Shown: positions 27,374-36,278 of the stretch, piece after piece | Layout of the letters: each line of letters starts with the position of its first letter | Position numbering within the stretch: position 1 is the stretch's first letter | NCBI GenBank assembly: GCA_949287085.1 | Contig: CASEER010000006.1 | Span: 124,001 to 188,000, forward strand | DNA length: 64,000 nt | Reading direction: 5' to 3' | Source of the DNA: an uncultured Coriobacteriaceae bacterium | Lineage (GTDB): Bacteria > Actinomycetota > Coriobacteriia > Coriobacteriales > Coriobacteriaceae | Notes under the pieces: generated by a model | Databases searched by the model: none | What the model was told of the DNA's origin: nothing | Seen by the model: only the letters and a program-made list of their open reading frames with translations | Made by a program: the position numbers and the translations under genes

Positions 27374-28012
27374 ATGGCAGCAAACGATACAACAACGGCG
27401 AAGCAGCAGGCCACGGGCACGGCGGCGGACGAGGCAGCCAGCACGGTAGCGAACGAAGCGAACGAAGCCGTCAGCACGGTGGCACCGGAGGCCGCCACGG
27501 CAGATGCCACTGGCACCCCTGATGCCTCGGCAGAACCTGTTGATGCGGCAGCTGAGGATGCGGAGGCTGCGGACGCGTCCGAGGATGACGAGGTCTACGA
27601 CGAGGACCTTGAGACGGACGACTCTCTCACCTATTCCAACGGCGTGATAGAGAAGATCGTGGCCATGGCCACGCGCGAGGTGCCGCACGTGCTGGGCATG
27701 AAGGGCAACCTCATGCACTTTTTCCAGGAGCAGCTGGGTGCCGAGAACCTGACCAAGGGCGTGACGGTCGAGGTTACCGACGACAACCGCATGATCATCA
27801 ACATCTCGGTCATTATTGAGTATGGCTGCTACGCGCCCGACATCTTTGAGGACGTGAAGAACCGCGTTACCCAGCGCCTGGCCGAGATGACCGGCCTTGA
27901 GGTGGCGGGCATCAACCTGCGCATCGAGGACGTGGTGACGCGTGAGGAGTACGAGGCGAGTCGCAAGAAATTTATCGACAGCCTCAAGCACGAGGACGAC
28001 GACGCCGAGTAG
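27374..28012 (+). CDS. Asp23/Gls24 family envelope stress protein
   Basis: 212 residues. An Ala/Glu/Asp-rich acidic N-terminal stretch of about 75 residues is followed by the Asp23 domain (GVIEKIVAMATREVPHVLGM, VTVEVTDDNRMIINISVIIEYG, VAGINLRIEDV). It is a cytoplasmic protein tethered by AmaP under the membrane, linked to cell-envelope stress. GAAAGGGGA precedes the ATG. It completes the amaP-DUF2273-asp23 operon. Confidence 0.88.
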   Translation: MAANDTTTAKQQATGTAADEAASTVANEANEAVSTVAPEAATADATGTPDASAEPVDAAAEDAEAADASEDDEVYDEDLETDDSLTYSNGVIEKIVAMATREVPHVLGMKGNLMHFFQEQLGAENLTKGVTVEVTDDNRMIINISVIIEYGCYAPDIFEDVKNRVTQRLAEMTGLEVAGINLRIEDVVTREEYEASRKKFIDSLKHEDDDAE

Positions 28013-28040
28013 CAGCGGCGGGTGCTGAGAAACAGCGCGG

Positions 28041-28090
28041 CCGGGATGGTTTGCAGAAGCCGGTTTTTGCGACCATCCCGGTCCGTTTTG
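28041..28090 (+). terminator. Rho-independent terminator after asp23
   Basis: CCGGGATGGT (28041-28050) pairs exactly with ACCATCCCGG (28072-28081), followed by TCCGTTTTG. Confidence 0.75.
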
Positions 28091-28115
28091 CCTTCGTTTC
28101 CGTATGATTTCGCGC

Positions 28116-28144
28116 TTGCCACTGCTGCTTGGGGCTGATAGGCT
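28116..28144 (+). promoter_or_regulatory. Promoter of the met leader transcript
   Basis: TTGCCA (28116-28121) and TAGGCT (28139-28144) are exactly 17 bases apart. The start of transcription would fall at about 28151-28152, which is the ATG of the leader peptide, so the leader mRNA may be leaderless. Confidence 0.5.
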
Positions 28145-28151
28145 AAACAGC

Positions 28152-28268
28152 ATGATTACGACTGCCGCACATATCACGATGATGATGGTCATGGAGATGC
28201 CCTCGCCCGGGCACTTTGTCATGTCGCGCGGTCAGCGCGGGCATGCGGAGACCGGGCGCCTTCGTTAG
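28152..28268 (+). CDS. Methionine-rich leader peptide of metNIQ
   Basis: A 38-codon open frame that begins at the predicted transcription start. Seven of its 38 residues are Met, with five of them in codons 10-16 (MMMVMEM). The stop TAG (28266-28268) falls between the two arms of an antiterminator stem (GGAGAC 28247-28252, GTCTCC 28272-28277). A ribosome stalled at the Met codons leaves that stem free, while one that reaches the stop covers its 5' arm and lets the terminator form. This is the arrangement of ribosome-mediated attenuators of amino-acid operons. The downstream genes encode a methionine importer, so the codon choice fits. No clear ribosome site is visible. Confidence 0.75.
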   Translation: MITTAAHITMMMVMEMPSPGHFVMSRGQRGHAETGRLR

Positions 28269-28303
28269 GCTGTCTCCGGCGGGAGATAGCCCGCCTTCTT
28301 TTT
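28268..28303 (+). terminator. Attenuator terminator before metN
   Basis: GGCTGTCTCC (28268-28277) pairs with GGAGATAGCC (28282-28291), or alternatively GGCGGG (28278-28283) with CCCGCC (28290-28295), followed directly by TTCTTTTT. The 5' arm shares GTCTCC with the antiterminator, so the two structures exclude each other. Confidence 0.8.
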
Positions 28304-28328
28304 GGTCCATACATCGAGCGGAGTTCCC

Positions 28329-29078
28329 GTGATCGAAATTCAACACCTTACTAAGGCCTATGACGGTGCCGCCGCGGCACCGCATGCGCTGGACGATGTG
28401 AACATCACCATCGCAGATGGCGACATCGTGGGCATCATTGGCATGAGCGGCGCCGGCAAGTCGACGCTCGTGCGCTGCATCAACCTGCTGGAGCGCCCGT
28501 CGGCGGGCAAGATCGTGGTCGACGGCCAGGATGTGACCGGGCTTGCGGGCAAGGAGCTGCGCAGCTATCGGCGGCGCGTGGCCATGATTTTCCAGAGCTT
28601 TGGCTTGCTTGCGCAAAAGACGGTGCTCGACAACGTGTGCTTTCCGTTTCGTGCTGCAACGGGCCACGTAACGGCCGAGAACCGCGCCCGCGCACTTGAG
28701 CTGCTCGACATGGTGGGACTCAAAGAGAAGGCATCATCGTATCCCGCTCAGCTTTCCGGTGGGCAGCAGCAGCGCGTGGCCATTGCCCGTGCGCTTGCGT
28801 GCGACCCGGAGTACATCCTGTGCGACGAGGCCACGAGCGCGCTCGATCCGGCGAGCACCAACACCATTCTCAAGCTGCTGCGCGACATAAACCGCACCAC
28901 GGGTGTGACCATCATCGTGATTACGCACTCCATGGGCGTGGTCCAAAAGATCTGCCGCAACGTGGTGGTGCTCGACCATGGCTGCGTGGTGGAGCAGGGG
29001 AGCGTGGACGAGGTCTTTGCCAACCCCGTGTCCGACGCCGCAAAGGTGCTGCTCGAAAGGGTTGATTGGGATGCCTAG
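28329..29078 (+). CDS. metN: Methionine ABC transporter ATP-binding protein
   Basis: The 249-residue ATPase of the MetNIQ methionine importer. Walker A (GMSGAGKSTL), the Q-loop, the signature LSGGQQQRVAIA and Walker B (YILCDEATSAL) are intact. GTG 28329 follows GCGGAG; an upstream in-frame TTG at 28302 lies in the attenuator T-run and is rejected. Unlike E. coli MetN (343 residues) it ends soon after the ATPase core, so the C-terminal methionine-sensing NIL domain is absent. Feedback inhibition by bound methionine is therefore not expected. Its stop overlaps the metI start. Confidence 0.9.
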   Translation: MIEIQHLTKAYDGAAAAPHALDDVNITIADGDIVGIIGMSGAGKSTLVRCINLLERPSAGKIVVDGQDVTGLAGKELRSYRRRVAMIFQSFGLLAQKTVLDNVCFPFRAATGHVTAENRARALELLDMVGLKEKASSYPAQLSGGQQQRVAIARALACDPEYILCDEATSALDPASTNTILKLLRDINRTTGVTIIVITHSMGVVQKICRNVVVLDHGCVVEQGSVDEVFANPVSDAAKVLLERVDWDA

Positions 29079-29754
29079 TATCGTGACCGATTTTATTGAG
29101 CAGTACGGCGAACTTTTGGGCCGGGGCGTGCTCGATACGCTCGCCATGCTCTTCATCTCGACGGCTATAGCCTATGTGATTGGCATCGTGCTGGGCGTGG
29201 TGCTGTACCTAACCGCGCCGGGGTCGCTGCGGCCCATGCGCGTGCTCAACGCGGTACTTGGCTGGGTGGTAAACATTGGCCGCTCGCTGCCGTTTATCAT
29301 CCTGCTCGTTTCGCTCATGCCCGTGACCTCGGCGCTCGTGGGCACCTCGTCGGGCGTGCGCGGCGTCATTCCGCCGCTTGTGGTCTCGACGGCACCCTTT
29401 GTAGCGCGCATGATCGAGCAGTCGCTCGCCGAGGTGCCGCGCTCGAGCGTCGAGGCGGCCGAGGCCTGCGGGGCGAGCGTTCCGTGCATCGTGATGTCGG
29501 CGTTGCTGCCCGAGGCGCTGCCGTCCATCGTGCGCGGCGTGTCCATCACGCTCATCGCGGTGCTCGGCTACACGGCCATCGCGGGCGCCGTGGGCGCGGG
29601 CGGCATTGGCGACATTGCCATCCGCTACGGCTACTACCGCTACAACGACGAGATGATGATCGTGACCGTCGTCCTGCTCATCATCATCGTGCAAATAATC
29701 CAAAGCGCGTGCGACATTGTGGCGCGCAAAATTGACCATCGCAACGTTACATAG
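29071..29754 (+). CDS. metI: Methionine ABC transporter permease
   Basis: A 227-residue permease with about five to six helices and the EAA loop (EAAEACGASVPCIVMSALLPEALP) that docks on MetN. RSLPFIILLV and TAIAGAVGAGGIGDIAIRYGY are typical of MetI. ATG 29071 overlaps the metN stop by eight bases. Confidence 0.92.
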   Translation: MPSIVTDFIEQYGELLGRGVLDTLAMLFISTAIAYVIGIVLGVVLYLTAPGSLRPMRVLNAVLGWVVNIGRSLPFIILLVSLMPVTSALVGTSSGVRGVIPPLVVSTAPFVARMIEQSLAEVPRSSVEAAEACGASVPCIVMSALLPEALPSIVRGVSITLIAVLGYTAIAGAVGAGGIGDIAIRYGYYRYNDEMMIVTVVLLIIIVQIIQSACDIVARKIDHRNVT

Positions 29755-29837
29755 TTGGCCATGCGGGGTGGGGCCACAATGGTCCACCTGCGTTTATGTG
29801 AACATGTCCCACCATGGCCTAAGAAAAGGAGAAGACT

Positions 29838-30704
29838 ATGAACTTCCAGAACGCATCTGTTTCCCGTCGTTCGTTTATCGCTGGTGCCGCCGGACTGCTG
29901 GCTGCGGGCTCGCTTGCGGCATGCAGCAGCGGCCAGTCCAGCTCCGGTACCGGTTCGGCCGCTGCGGAGAGCAAGACCCTGACGGTGGGCGCCTCGCCGA
30001 GCCCGCACGCGGTGATTCTCAACGACTATGCGGCTCCGATCCTTGCCGATAAGGGCATTGAGCTTAAGGTCAAGGAATACACCGATTACATCCAGCCCAA
30101 CAAGGACACCTCGTCGGGCGCGATCGATGCCAACTACTTCCAGCACATCAACTATCTCAACAACTACAACGACGAGAACGGTACCGACCTGGTGAACGTG
30201 GGCAAGATCCACTTTGAGCCGATGGGCGTGTTTGCCGGCAAGTCGAGCGATATCGACAACGTGGCCGACGGTGCCACCTTTGGCGTGCCCAACGACCCCA
30301 CCAACGAGGGCCGTGCGCTGCTGCTTTTGCAGGATCTGGGCCTCATTACCCTTTCCGATGACGCGGGCATTACCGCCACGCCCAACGACATCGTGAAAAA
30401 CCCCAAGAACCTCCAGTTTTCCGAGCAGGAGGCGGCGGCGCTGCCGCGTACGGTGAACGACGTGGACTTTGCCGTGATCAACGGAAACTACGCTATTGAT
30501 GCGGGCTTGAAGCTCGAGGACGCGGTGGCGCAGGAGGACGCGACCTCCGACGTCATCCAGAAGGAGTACGCCAACATTATCGTGACCACGCCCGCACTTA
30601 AGGACGATGAACGCATCACGGCGCTCGTGGCCGCGCTCCAGACGGACGACTTCAAGAAGTATCTGGCTGACACCTTTGGCGACGCGGTGCAGGCGGCCTT
30701 CTAA
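29838..30704 (+). CDS. metQ: Methionine-binding lipoprotein (NlpA/MetQ family)
   Basis: The 288-residue substrate-binding lipoprotein of the importer. SRRSFIAG near the N-terminus is a twin-arginine-like motif, and LAAC gives the lipidated Cys29, to be modified by the Lgt in this window. The NlpA fold follows (VGASPSPHAVIL, DYIQPNKDTSSGAIDANYFQH, NNVGK..EPMGVF). It lies 83 bases after metI, in the same unit. Confidence 0.9.
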   Translation: MNFQNASVSRRSFIAGAAGLLAAGSLAACSSGQSSSGTGSAAAESKTLTVGASPSPHAVILNDYAAPILADKGIELKVKEYTDYIQPNKDTSSGAIDANYFQHINYLNNYNDENGTDLVNVGKIHFEPMGVFAGKSSDIDNVADGATFGVPNDPTNEGRALLLLQDLGLITLSDDAGITATPNDIVKNPKNLQFSEQEAAALPRTVNDVDFAVINGNYAIDAGLKLEDAVAQEDATSDVIQKEYANIIVTTPALKDDERITALVAALQTDDFKKYLADTFGDAVQAAF

Positions 30705-30727
30705 AGGCGGTGGAAAGTGGGGTAGCC

Positions 30728-31564
30728 ATGGCTCAGCCACTACCAGCGCGTTCGATTGTCGACACGCATGCGCATACGAAGTTTTCGGACGGCGTGGGCA
30801 CGTTCATGGAAAACGCCGCTGCGGCGGTTGCGGCGGGGTGTCGCGTGATGGTCTCGACGGACCATCTCACCTTGCCGCGCATTATGGACCCGGCGGAGGA
30901 GGTGCAGGTTCCCGAGGCTCGTCTGTCTGAGCATCGGGCAGCGTTTGATGCGGCGGCCGCTGCGCATCCGGAGCTCGAGTACATCTATGGCTTTGAGTGC
31001 GACTGGTACGAGGGCTGCGAGGAGAACATTGTGCGCTGGAGCGCGGGCGCGCAGGTGCGGCTGGGGTCGGTGCACTGGCTGGGGCCGCGTGACGGCGGCG
31101 CGTGGATTGACGACCCAACGGACCAGCACATTTGGGAGGAGCTTGGCCCGGATGAGGTGTGGCGTCGGTATGCCGAGACCTGGTGCCGCGCGTGCGAGTG
31201 CTCGCTCTTTGACACCATGGCGCATCCGGATTTGGCGATGCGGTTTGTAAACGAGGGGTTTGCGCCCTCGATTGATTTGACGCCGCTGTGGGACGAGATG
31301 GCGGCGTGCGCGCAGGACACGGGCAAGCGCGTGGAGCTCTCGACCGCGGGCTGGCGCAAGGGCGTGGGCGATTTTTACCCGGCGCAGGGGCTGCTCGAGC
31401 GGTTTTTCCATGCCGAGGTGCCCCTTACCGTGGGGTCCGACGGGCACACGCCGGGTGATATCTGCTGGGGGATCGAGCGCGCCTACGACCACGCCGCGTC
31501 GGTGGGCTACCGCAGCATCGAAGTCCCCCGCGCCGACGGCTCCTGGGAGTCCATGCCCCTCTGA
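30728..31564 (+). CDS. PHP-domain phosphatase (histidinol-phosphatase-like)
   Basis: A 278-residue PHP-fold metal-dependent phosphatase. The metal-binding motifs DTHAHTKFSDG, STDH, the Glu in YGFECDW, HWL, AHPDL and GSDGHTP occur in the expected order. This matches the HisK type of histidinol phosphatase, although the substrate cannot be fixed without the rest of the his pathway. The frame could also start at GTG 30710. It follows metQ by 23 bases and may be read through from it. Confidence 0.8.
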   Translation: MAQPLPARSIVDTHAHTKFSDGVGTFMENAAAAVAAGCRVMVSTDHLTLPRIMDPAEEVQVPEARLSEHRAAFDAAAAAHPELEYIYGFECDWYEGCEENIVRWSAGAQVRLGSVHWLGPRDGGAWIDDPTDQHIWEELGPDEVWRRYAETWCRACECSLFDTMAHPDLAMRFVNEGFAPSIDLTPLWDEMAACAQDTGKRVELSTAGWRKGVGDFYPAQGLLERFFHAEVPLTVGSDGHTPGDICWGIERAYDHAASVGYRSIEVPRADGSWESMPL

Positions 31565-31570
31565 CGTGTG

Positions 31571-31603
31571 AGGTGAAATATCCTCTGTCCTCGTTTCACG
31601 TCA
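31571..31603. repeat. Short palindromic repeat, copy 1
   Basis: AGGTGAAAT...CCTCTGTCCTC...TTTCACGT, a few bases after the PHP stop codon. The arms AGGTGAAA and TTTCACGT are nearly complementary. The other copies are at 36201, 36247 and 39960. Confidence 0.7.
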
Positions 31604-31668
31604 ATGGGAACTTACGAAAGGCTTGCAAACGCGTTACCGGAGGACGCCTCTCCACTCTATATAAAAAG

Positions 31669-31706
31669 ACATGCCGACTGCCCCTGTGGGAGCCGGCATG
31701 TTTTGG
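31669..31706 (+). terminator. Hairpin with T-run
   Basis: ACATGCCG (31669-31676) pairs with CGGCATGT (31694-31701), followed by TTTTGG. It lies 20 bases before the next gene, so it either ends upstream transcription or works as a leader hairpin. Confidence 0.65.
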
Positions 31707-31725
31707 TTAGATAGAGAGGGGATTT

Positions 31726-34700
31726 ATGAGCAGATGGAAACGCTGGCTTGGCGTGGTATGCATGCTCGCACTGATGCTGTGCAGCACGCTTGCCGTGACC
31801 GGGCCGGCTGCGTGGGCCTCTGATGCCACCGACGCGGTGGCAACGCAGGACGCAACGCAGCCCATATTGACGGACCAGGCAGCAGGCGAGCAGGCTGCCC
31901 AGGACCAGCAAGCGACTTCGGAGGCCGCTGCGGCGACCGAGGGACAGGCAGCAGACGAGCAGTCGACCAGCGCTCAGGCCAACGGCGCCGCGGACGCGGA
32001 GCAGGCTGCCGCCGCAGCCAGCACCGATGGCAAGACCGCGGATGCCACCAAGAACCAGCAGGCCGCACCGGCAGCCGACGACCAGAAGGCCGCCTCGACC
32101 GCGGACGAAAACGACCAGAAGGCCGTTCAGTTTGACCGCGTGTCGCTCGAAATCGGCGCGACCGAGGCTCAGCGCAACTTCAACTGGCAGGCCACGAGTA
32201 ACGAGGCCGGCAAGGTTCAGGTTGCGGTGAAGCCGAGCGGCTGGAAGCAGGGCGACGCGTTCCCAACCAAGGACGCGCAGACCGTCGACGCTGCTGACCC
32301 GGTGACCAACACGGCCAACGACCAGCGCGAGGGCTGGTACACCTATCGCGCCACGGTCAAGGGCCTCAAGGCGCAGACCGCCTACGTGTACCGCGTGAGC
32401 GCGGGCGACGCATGGTCGGATGCCTACACGTTCACCACGGGCAAGATGGGCGCGGGCGAGAGCTTCAGCTTCATGTTTGCCGGCGATCCGCAGATCGGCG
32501 CCTCGGGCAACAACGAGAGCGATACCAAGGGTTGGACCAACACGCTCGACACCATGGAGGCGGCGTTCCCCGGAACCGATTTTCTCATTAGCGCCGGCGA
32601 CCAGATCAACGCTTCTGCGGCAAATACGGTGGAGAGCGAGTACGAGGGCTACTTCGCGCCCCAGGCTCTCCACAGCACGACGCTTGCCACCAACGTGGGC
32701 AATCATGAGACCTATGCGGGCAACCAGCACTACAGCTACAACTTCAACATGCCCAACCGCACGCAGAACGGCGCGGTCGACAGCACAGGCGAGCAATCCG
32801 GCGATTACTGGTACACCTACAACGGCGTGCTCTTTATGTCGCTCAACTCCAACGACATGAATACCGCAGACCACAAGGCGTTCATGCAAGACGCGATCGC
32901 CCAGAACCCGGACGCAAACTGGAAGATCGTGACCTTCCACCACTCCGTGTACTCCGTGGCGAGCCACACCCAGGACACCGACATCCTGCAGCGCCGCAGT
33001 GAGCTGCCGCAGGTGTTTAGCGACCTTGATATCGACGCGGTGCTCATGGGCCACGACCACGTGTACACGCGCACCTACATGATGGAGGGCGGCACGCCGG
33101 TTATTCCCGCCGACGGAAAGGTTCCCACCGAGGTGACCGATCCAGCGGACGGCCAGGTGCTCTACATCACGGCCAACTCGGCCTCGGGCTCCAAGTACTA
33201 CGCCATCAAGAACGGGGTCCAGAACGCGTGGGCCGCGGTGCAGGACCAGAGCCAGCGCGAGAACATGACGCGCGTTGAGGTGAGCAAGGACGCCCTGACC
33301 TTTACCACGTACTTTACGGACGATGGCCAGGTAACCGATGCCGATGTGCTCGACACCTTTACCATCAAGCGCACGCCGGAGCAGAAGGCTCCAAAGATTG
33401 ACCGCGTGTCGCTCGAAATCGGCGCGACCGAGGCGCAGCGCAACTTTAACTGGCAGGCCACGTCTGACGCGGCCGAGCAGGTGCAGATTGTGGCCGAGCC
33501 GTCCGGCTGGAAGCAGGGCGACGCGTTCCCGACCAAGGGCGCGCAGACCGTTGACGCTGCCAAACCGGTGACCAACGCGGCCAACGACCAGCGCGAGGGC
33601 TGGTACACGTTCCGCGCCACGGTCAAGGGCCTCAAGCCGCAGACCACCTATCTCTACCGTGTGGGCGACGGTACGACCTGGTCGGACACCTATGCATTCA
33701 CTACGGGCAAGATGGGCAAGGACGAGAGCTTCAGCTTCATGTTTGCCGGCGACCCGCAGATCGGCGCGTCCGGTAACGCCGCGTCGGACACCAAGGGCTG
33801 GGAGCACACGCTCGACCTCATGAACGCCGCCTTCCCCGGCACGGACTTCCTTATCTCTGCGGGCGATCAGATCAATGCGAGCGACCCGTCGGTGTTGGAG
33901 AACGAGTACGAGGGCTACTTCGCGCCCGACGCACTCCACGGCATGACGCTCGCTACCAACGTGGGCAACCACGAGACGGGCGCCAACAACCAGCACTACA
34001 GCTACAACTTCAACATGCCCAACGAGTCGAGCCTGGGTGTGGTCGACAGCACGGGCAAGCAGTCCGGCGATTACTGGTTTACCTACAACAACGTGCTCTT
34101 TATGTCGCTCAACTCCAACAACATGAGCACGAGCGAGCACAAGGCGTTCATGGAGGACGCGATCGCCAAGAACCCGGATGCGAACTGGAAGATCGTGACC
34201 TTCCACCACTCCGTGTACTCCGTTGCCAACCACACGCAGGATACCGACATCCTGCAGCGCCGCAGCGACCTGCCGCCTGTGTTTAGCAAGCTGGGCATTG
34301 ATGCGGTGCTCATGGGCCACGACCACGTGTACACGCGCACGTATCTGATGGACGGTACCACGCCTCAGATTCCCGCCGACGGCACCGTGCCCAGCACGCT
34401 GACCGACCCCAAGAGCGGCGAGGTGCTCTACATCACCGCGAACTCGGCTTCGGGTTCAAAGTACTACGAGATCCAGAACCTGCCGCAGAACACGTGGGCA
34501 GCGGTGACCGATCAGAGCCATCGCCAAAACATGACGCGTGTTGAGGTGAGCGATGATGAGCTGGTGTTTACTACCTATTACACGGATGGTTCCAAGCCCG
34601 AGGTGCTTGACCAGGTGAGCATCAAGCGCACCAAGAAGCAGGACGAGCAGGGCGGTCAGAGCGGCCAGGGTGGCCAGCAGGGTGGCCAGCAGCCGGGTGG

Positions 34701-34980
34701 CCAGGGAACCCAGGGTGGCTCCGGCAACAACGGCTCCGGCAACACCGGAACCCAGACTGGCTCCGGCAACACCGGCACCCAGACCGGTGCGAACACCTCG
34801 ACGGGCACCGATTCCTCGGCCACTAACGGCCAGAACACCACCGCCGCTACCAAGCCTCAGAGCGGCATGCCCCAAACGGGCGACACGTTCAACCCCGCGC
34901 TGGTGGCAGGCATTGCCGTGGCAGGCGTTGCCGCGCTGGCTGGCGGATCGGCCCTCTATCTGAAACGGAAGCACAGCTAA
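31726..34980 (+). CDS. Wall-anchored purple acid phosphatase-like protein, duplicated
   Basis: A 1084-residue exported protein. A signal peptide covers residues 1-~32, followed by an Ala/Gln-rich spacer to about 135. Two near-identical units of about 415 residues then follow (about 136-550 and 555-970). Each has an N-terminal fibronectin-like PAP domain (RVSLEIGATEAQRNFNWQ) and a calcineurin-type metallophosphatase with FAGDPQIG, AGDQIN, GNHE, FHHS and GHDHVYTRTY, so both sets of metal ligands look intact. A Gly/Gln/Thr-rich linker leads to MPQTGDT, a hydrophobic helix and KRKHS, a sortase signal. Probable role: release of phosphate from extracellular phosphoesters. Confidence 0.88.
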   Translation: MSRWKRWLGVVCMLALMLCSTLAVTGPAAWASDATDAVATQDATQPILTDQAAGEQAAQDQQATSEAAAATEGQAADEQSTSAQANGAADAEQAAAAASTDGKTADATKNQQAAPAADDQKAASTADENDQKAVQFDRVSLEIGATEAQRNFNWQATSNEAGKVQVAVKPSGWKQGDAFPTKDAQTVDAADPVTNTANDQREGWYTYRATVKGLKAQTAYVYRVSAGDAWSDAYTFTTGKMGAGESFSFMFAGDPQIGASGNNESDTKGWTNTLDTMEAAFPGTDFLISAGDQINASAANTVESEYEGYFAPQALHSTTLATNVGNHETYAGNQHYSYNFNMPNRTQNGAVDSTGEQSGDYWYTYNGVLFMSLNSNDMNTADHKAFMQDAIAQNPDANWKIVTFHHSVYSVASHTQDTDILQRRSELPQVFSDLDIDAVLMGHDHVYTRTYMMEGGTPVIPADGKVPTEVTDPADGQVLYITANSASGSKYYAIKNGVQNAWAAVQDQSQRENMTRVEVSKDALTFTTYFTDDGQVTDADVLDTFTIKRTPEQKAPKIDRVSLEIGATEAQRNFNWQATSDAAEQVQIVAEPSGWKQGDAFPTKGAQTVDAAKPVTNAANDQREGWYTFRATVKGLKPQTTYLYRVGDGTTWSDTYAFTTGKMGKDESFSFMFAGDPQIGASGNAASDTKGWEHTLDLMNAAFPGTDFLISAGDQINASDPSVLENEYEGYFAPDALHGMTLATNVGNHETGANNQHYSYNFNMPNESSLGVVDSTGKQSGDYWFTYNNVLFMSLNSNNMSTSEHKAFMEDAIAKNPDANWKIVTFHHSVYSVANHTQDTDILQRRSDLPPVFSKLGIDAVLMGHDHVYTRTYLMDGTTPQIPADGTVPSTLTDPKSGEVLYITANSASGSKYYEIQNLPQNTWAAVTDQSHRQNMTRVEVSDDELVFTTYYTDGSKPEVLDQVSIKRTKKQDEQGGQSGQGGQQGGQQPGGQGTQGGSGNNGSGNTGTQTGSGNTGTQTGANTSTGTDSSATNGQNTTAATKPQSGMPQTGDTFNPALVAGIAVAGVAALAGGSALYLKRKHS

Positions 34981-34983
34981 GTT

Positions 34984-36132
34984 ATGAAGAAGCACCTGCC
35001 CGCGTTGACGGATGTGATTGTATGCGCGGCCATTGCGCTGGTCGTAGGCGTGGTCCTGATTTGGGGCCAAGCAAACCCGATTGATTATGCGTCGCTTGAC
35101 GTGACGGGGATTACGTACCCCCGTGGCACCGTGGTGAGCGTGGCGTCTGAGGACCTTGACCCCACGCCGTACGACGCGAGCAGGTATTGGGGCACGCAAG
35201 TGCTCAATGTGCGCCTTGACGAAGGCGACCAGGCCGGCCACGTGGTCAAAATCCAAAACGACCTGAGTGACACGCACAATATTCGCTGTGAAGCGGGTAC
35301 ACGCGTGATCGTACGCATGGAAGCGCAGGCCGGCCTGGCCCCGTTTTACAGCATTTACAATTACGATCGCACGCTGGGAATCATGCTGCTCGCCGCCGTG
35401 TTTGGCGTGCTCATGGTGGTCATTGGGCGCTCAAAGGGAGCGCGCAGCCTGATTGGCCTGGCGTTTGCAATCTTTCTGATTGCCTGCTTTATGCTGCCCG
35501 CGTTTTACCACGGGTACCCGGTGCTGCCGGTGACGCTGGCGGTGGTGCTTGCCATTACGGTGAGCTCGATGACGCTGCTCAACGGCGTGAGCCGCAAGAC
35601 GGCGGTGGCGATTGTGGCCACCATGTGCGGCGTGGTGGTAGCGGCCGTGTTTTACATGGTGTTTGCGGCGGTGCTGCATGTGAGCGGCTACAACATGGAG
35701 GCAGCCGAGGACCTGATCTTTATTCGCCAGCGTGCGGGGTTCCAGCTGGGAGATGTTTTGTTTACCTGCGTGTTGGTGGCATCGCTGGGCGCGGTGCTCG
35801 ACATGACGATGTCGGTTACCACGGCGCTGTTTGAGATGAAGCAGGTGCAGCCCGAGGTAGGGCGGCGCGCGCTGTTCCATTCGGGCATGGCCATGGGCCG
35901 CGATATGATTGGAACCATGAGCCAGACGCTCATTTTGGCGTTTGCCGGCGGTGCAATTACCACGCTGCTTTCGCTCTTTACCTACGGTACGCAGGGCATG
36001 CAGCTGCTTAACTCTGACTACCTGACGCTCGAGATCTTCCAGAGCCTGATCGGTAGTCTGGCCGTGATTCTTTCCGTGCCGCTGGCCTCCCTTTTCTCAG
36101 CCCTCGCCCTCGAATCTCGTGTTTCCCATTAG
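34984..36132 (+). CDS. YibE/F-family membrane protein
   Basis: 382 residues. One N-terminal helix, an external domain of about 100 residues (VVSVASEDLDP...), then about seven helices with the YibE/F signatures TLGIMLLAAVFGVLMVVIGRSKG and SLGAVLDMTMSVTTAL. The family function is unknown. It starts three bases after the phosphatase stop with no independent ribosome site, so translation is probably coupled. Confidence 0.85.
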   Translation: MKKHLPALTDVIVCAAIALVVGVVLIWGQANPIDYASLDVTGITYPRGTVVSVASEDLDPTPYDASRYWGTQVLNVRLDEGDQAGHVVKIQNDLSDTHNIRCEAGTRVIVRMEAQAGLAPFYSIYNYDRTLGIMLLAAVFGVLMVVIGRSKGARSLIGLAFAIFLIACFMLPAFYHGYPVLPVTLAVVLAITVSSMTLLNGVSRKTAVAIVATMCGVVVAAVFYMVFAAVLHVSGYNMEAAEDLIFIRQRAGFQLGDVLFTCVLVASLGAVLDMTMSVTTALFEMKQVQPEVGRRALFHSGMAMGRDMIGTMSQTLILAFAGGAITTLLSLFTYGTQGMQLLNSDYLTLEIFQSLIGSLAVILSVPLASLFSALALESRVSH

Positions 36133-36200
36133 GGAACGGGCTCGGCGGAGTCGACGGGCCCGGCTGGCCGCTGCGTCGCCGCGGCGCCGTGCCTGAGGTG

Positions 36201-36231
36201 AGGTGAAATTCCCTCTGTCCTCTTTTCACCT
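36201..36231. repeat. Short palindromic repeat, copy 2
   Basis: AGGTGAAATTCCCTCTG... to TTTTCACCT. AGGTGAAA and TTTCACCT are a perfect 8-bp inverted repeat, the best copy of the family. Confidence 0.75.
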
Positions 36232-36246
36232 AGGGCAGGGGTGCAT

Positions 36247-36278
36247 GGTAAAAATCACTCTGTCCTCATTTCACCTGA
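36247..36278. repeat. Short palindromic repeat, copy 3
   Basis: GGTAAAAATCACTCTGTCCTC then ATTTCACCTGA, 16 bases after copy 2. It contains the stop codon and last codons of the ybaK gene, which is read on the other strand. Confidence 0.7.

Noticed and set aside
28091..28328. SAM riboswitch or T-box before metN
   Set aside because: No S-box or T-box core (no AGGGUGGNACCGCG) is present; the leader-peptide attenuator explains the hairpins.
31657..34326. Minus-strand 889-codon frame opposite the phosphatase
   Set aside because: Its repeats merely mirror the duplicated phosphatase units; no independent start signal.
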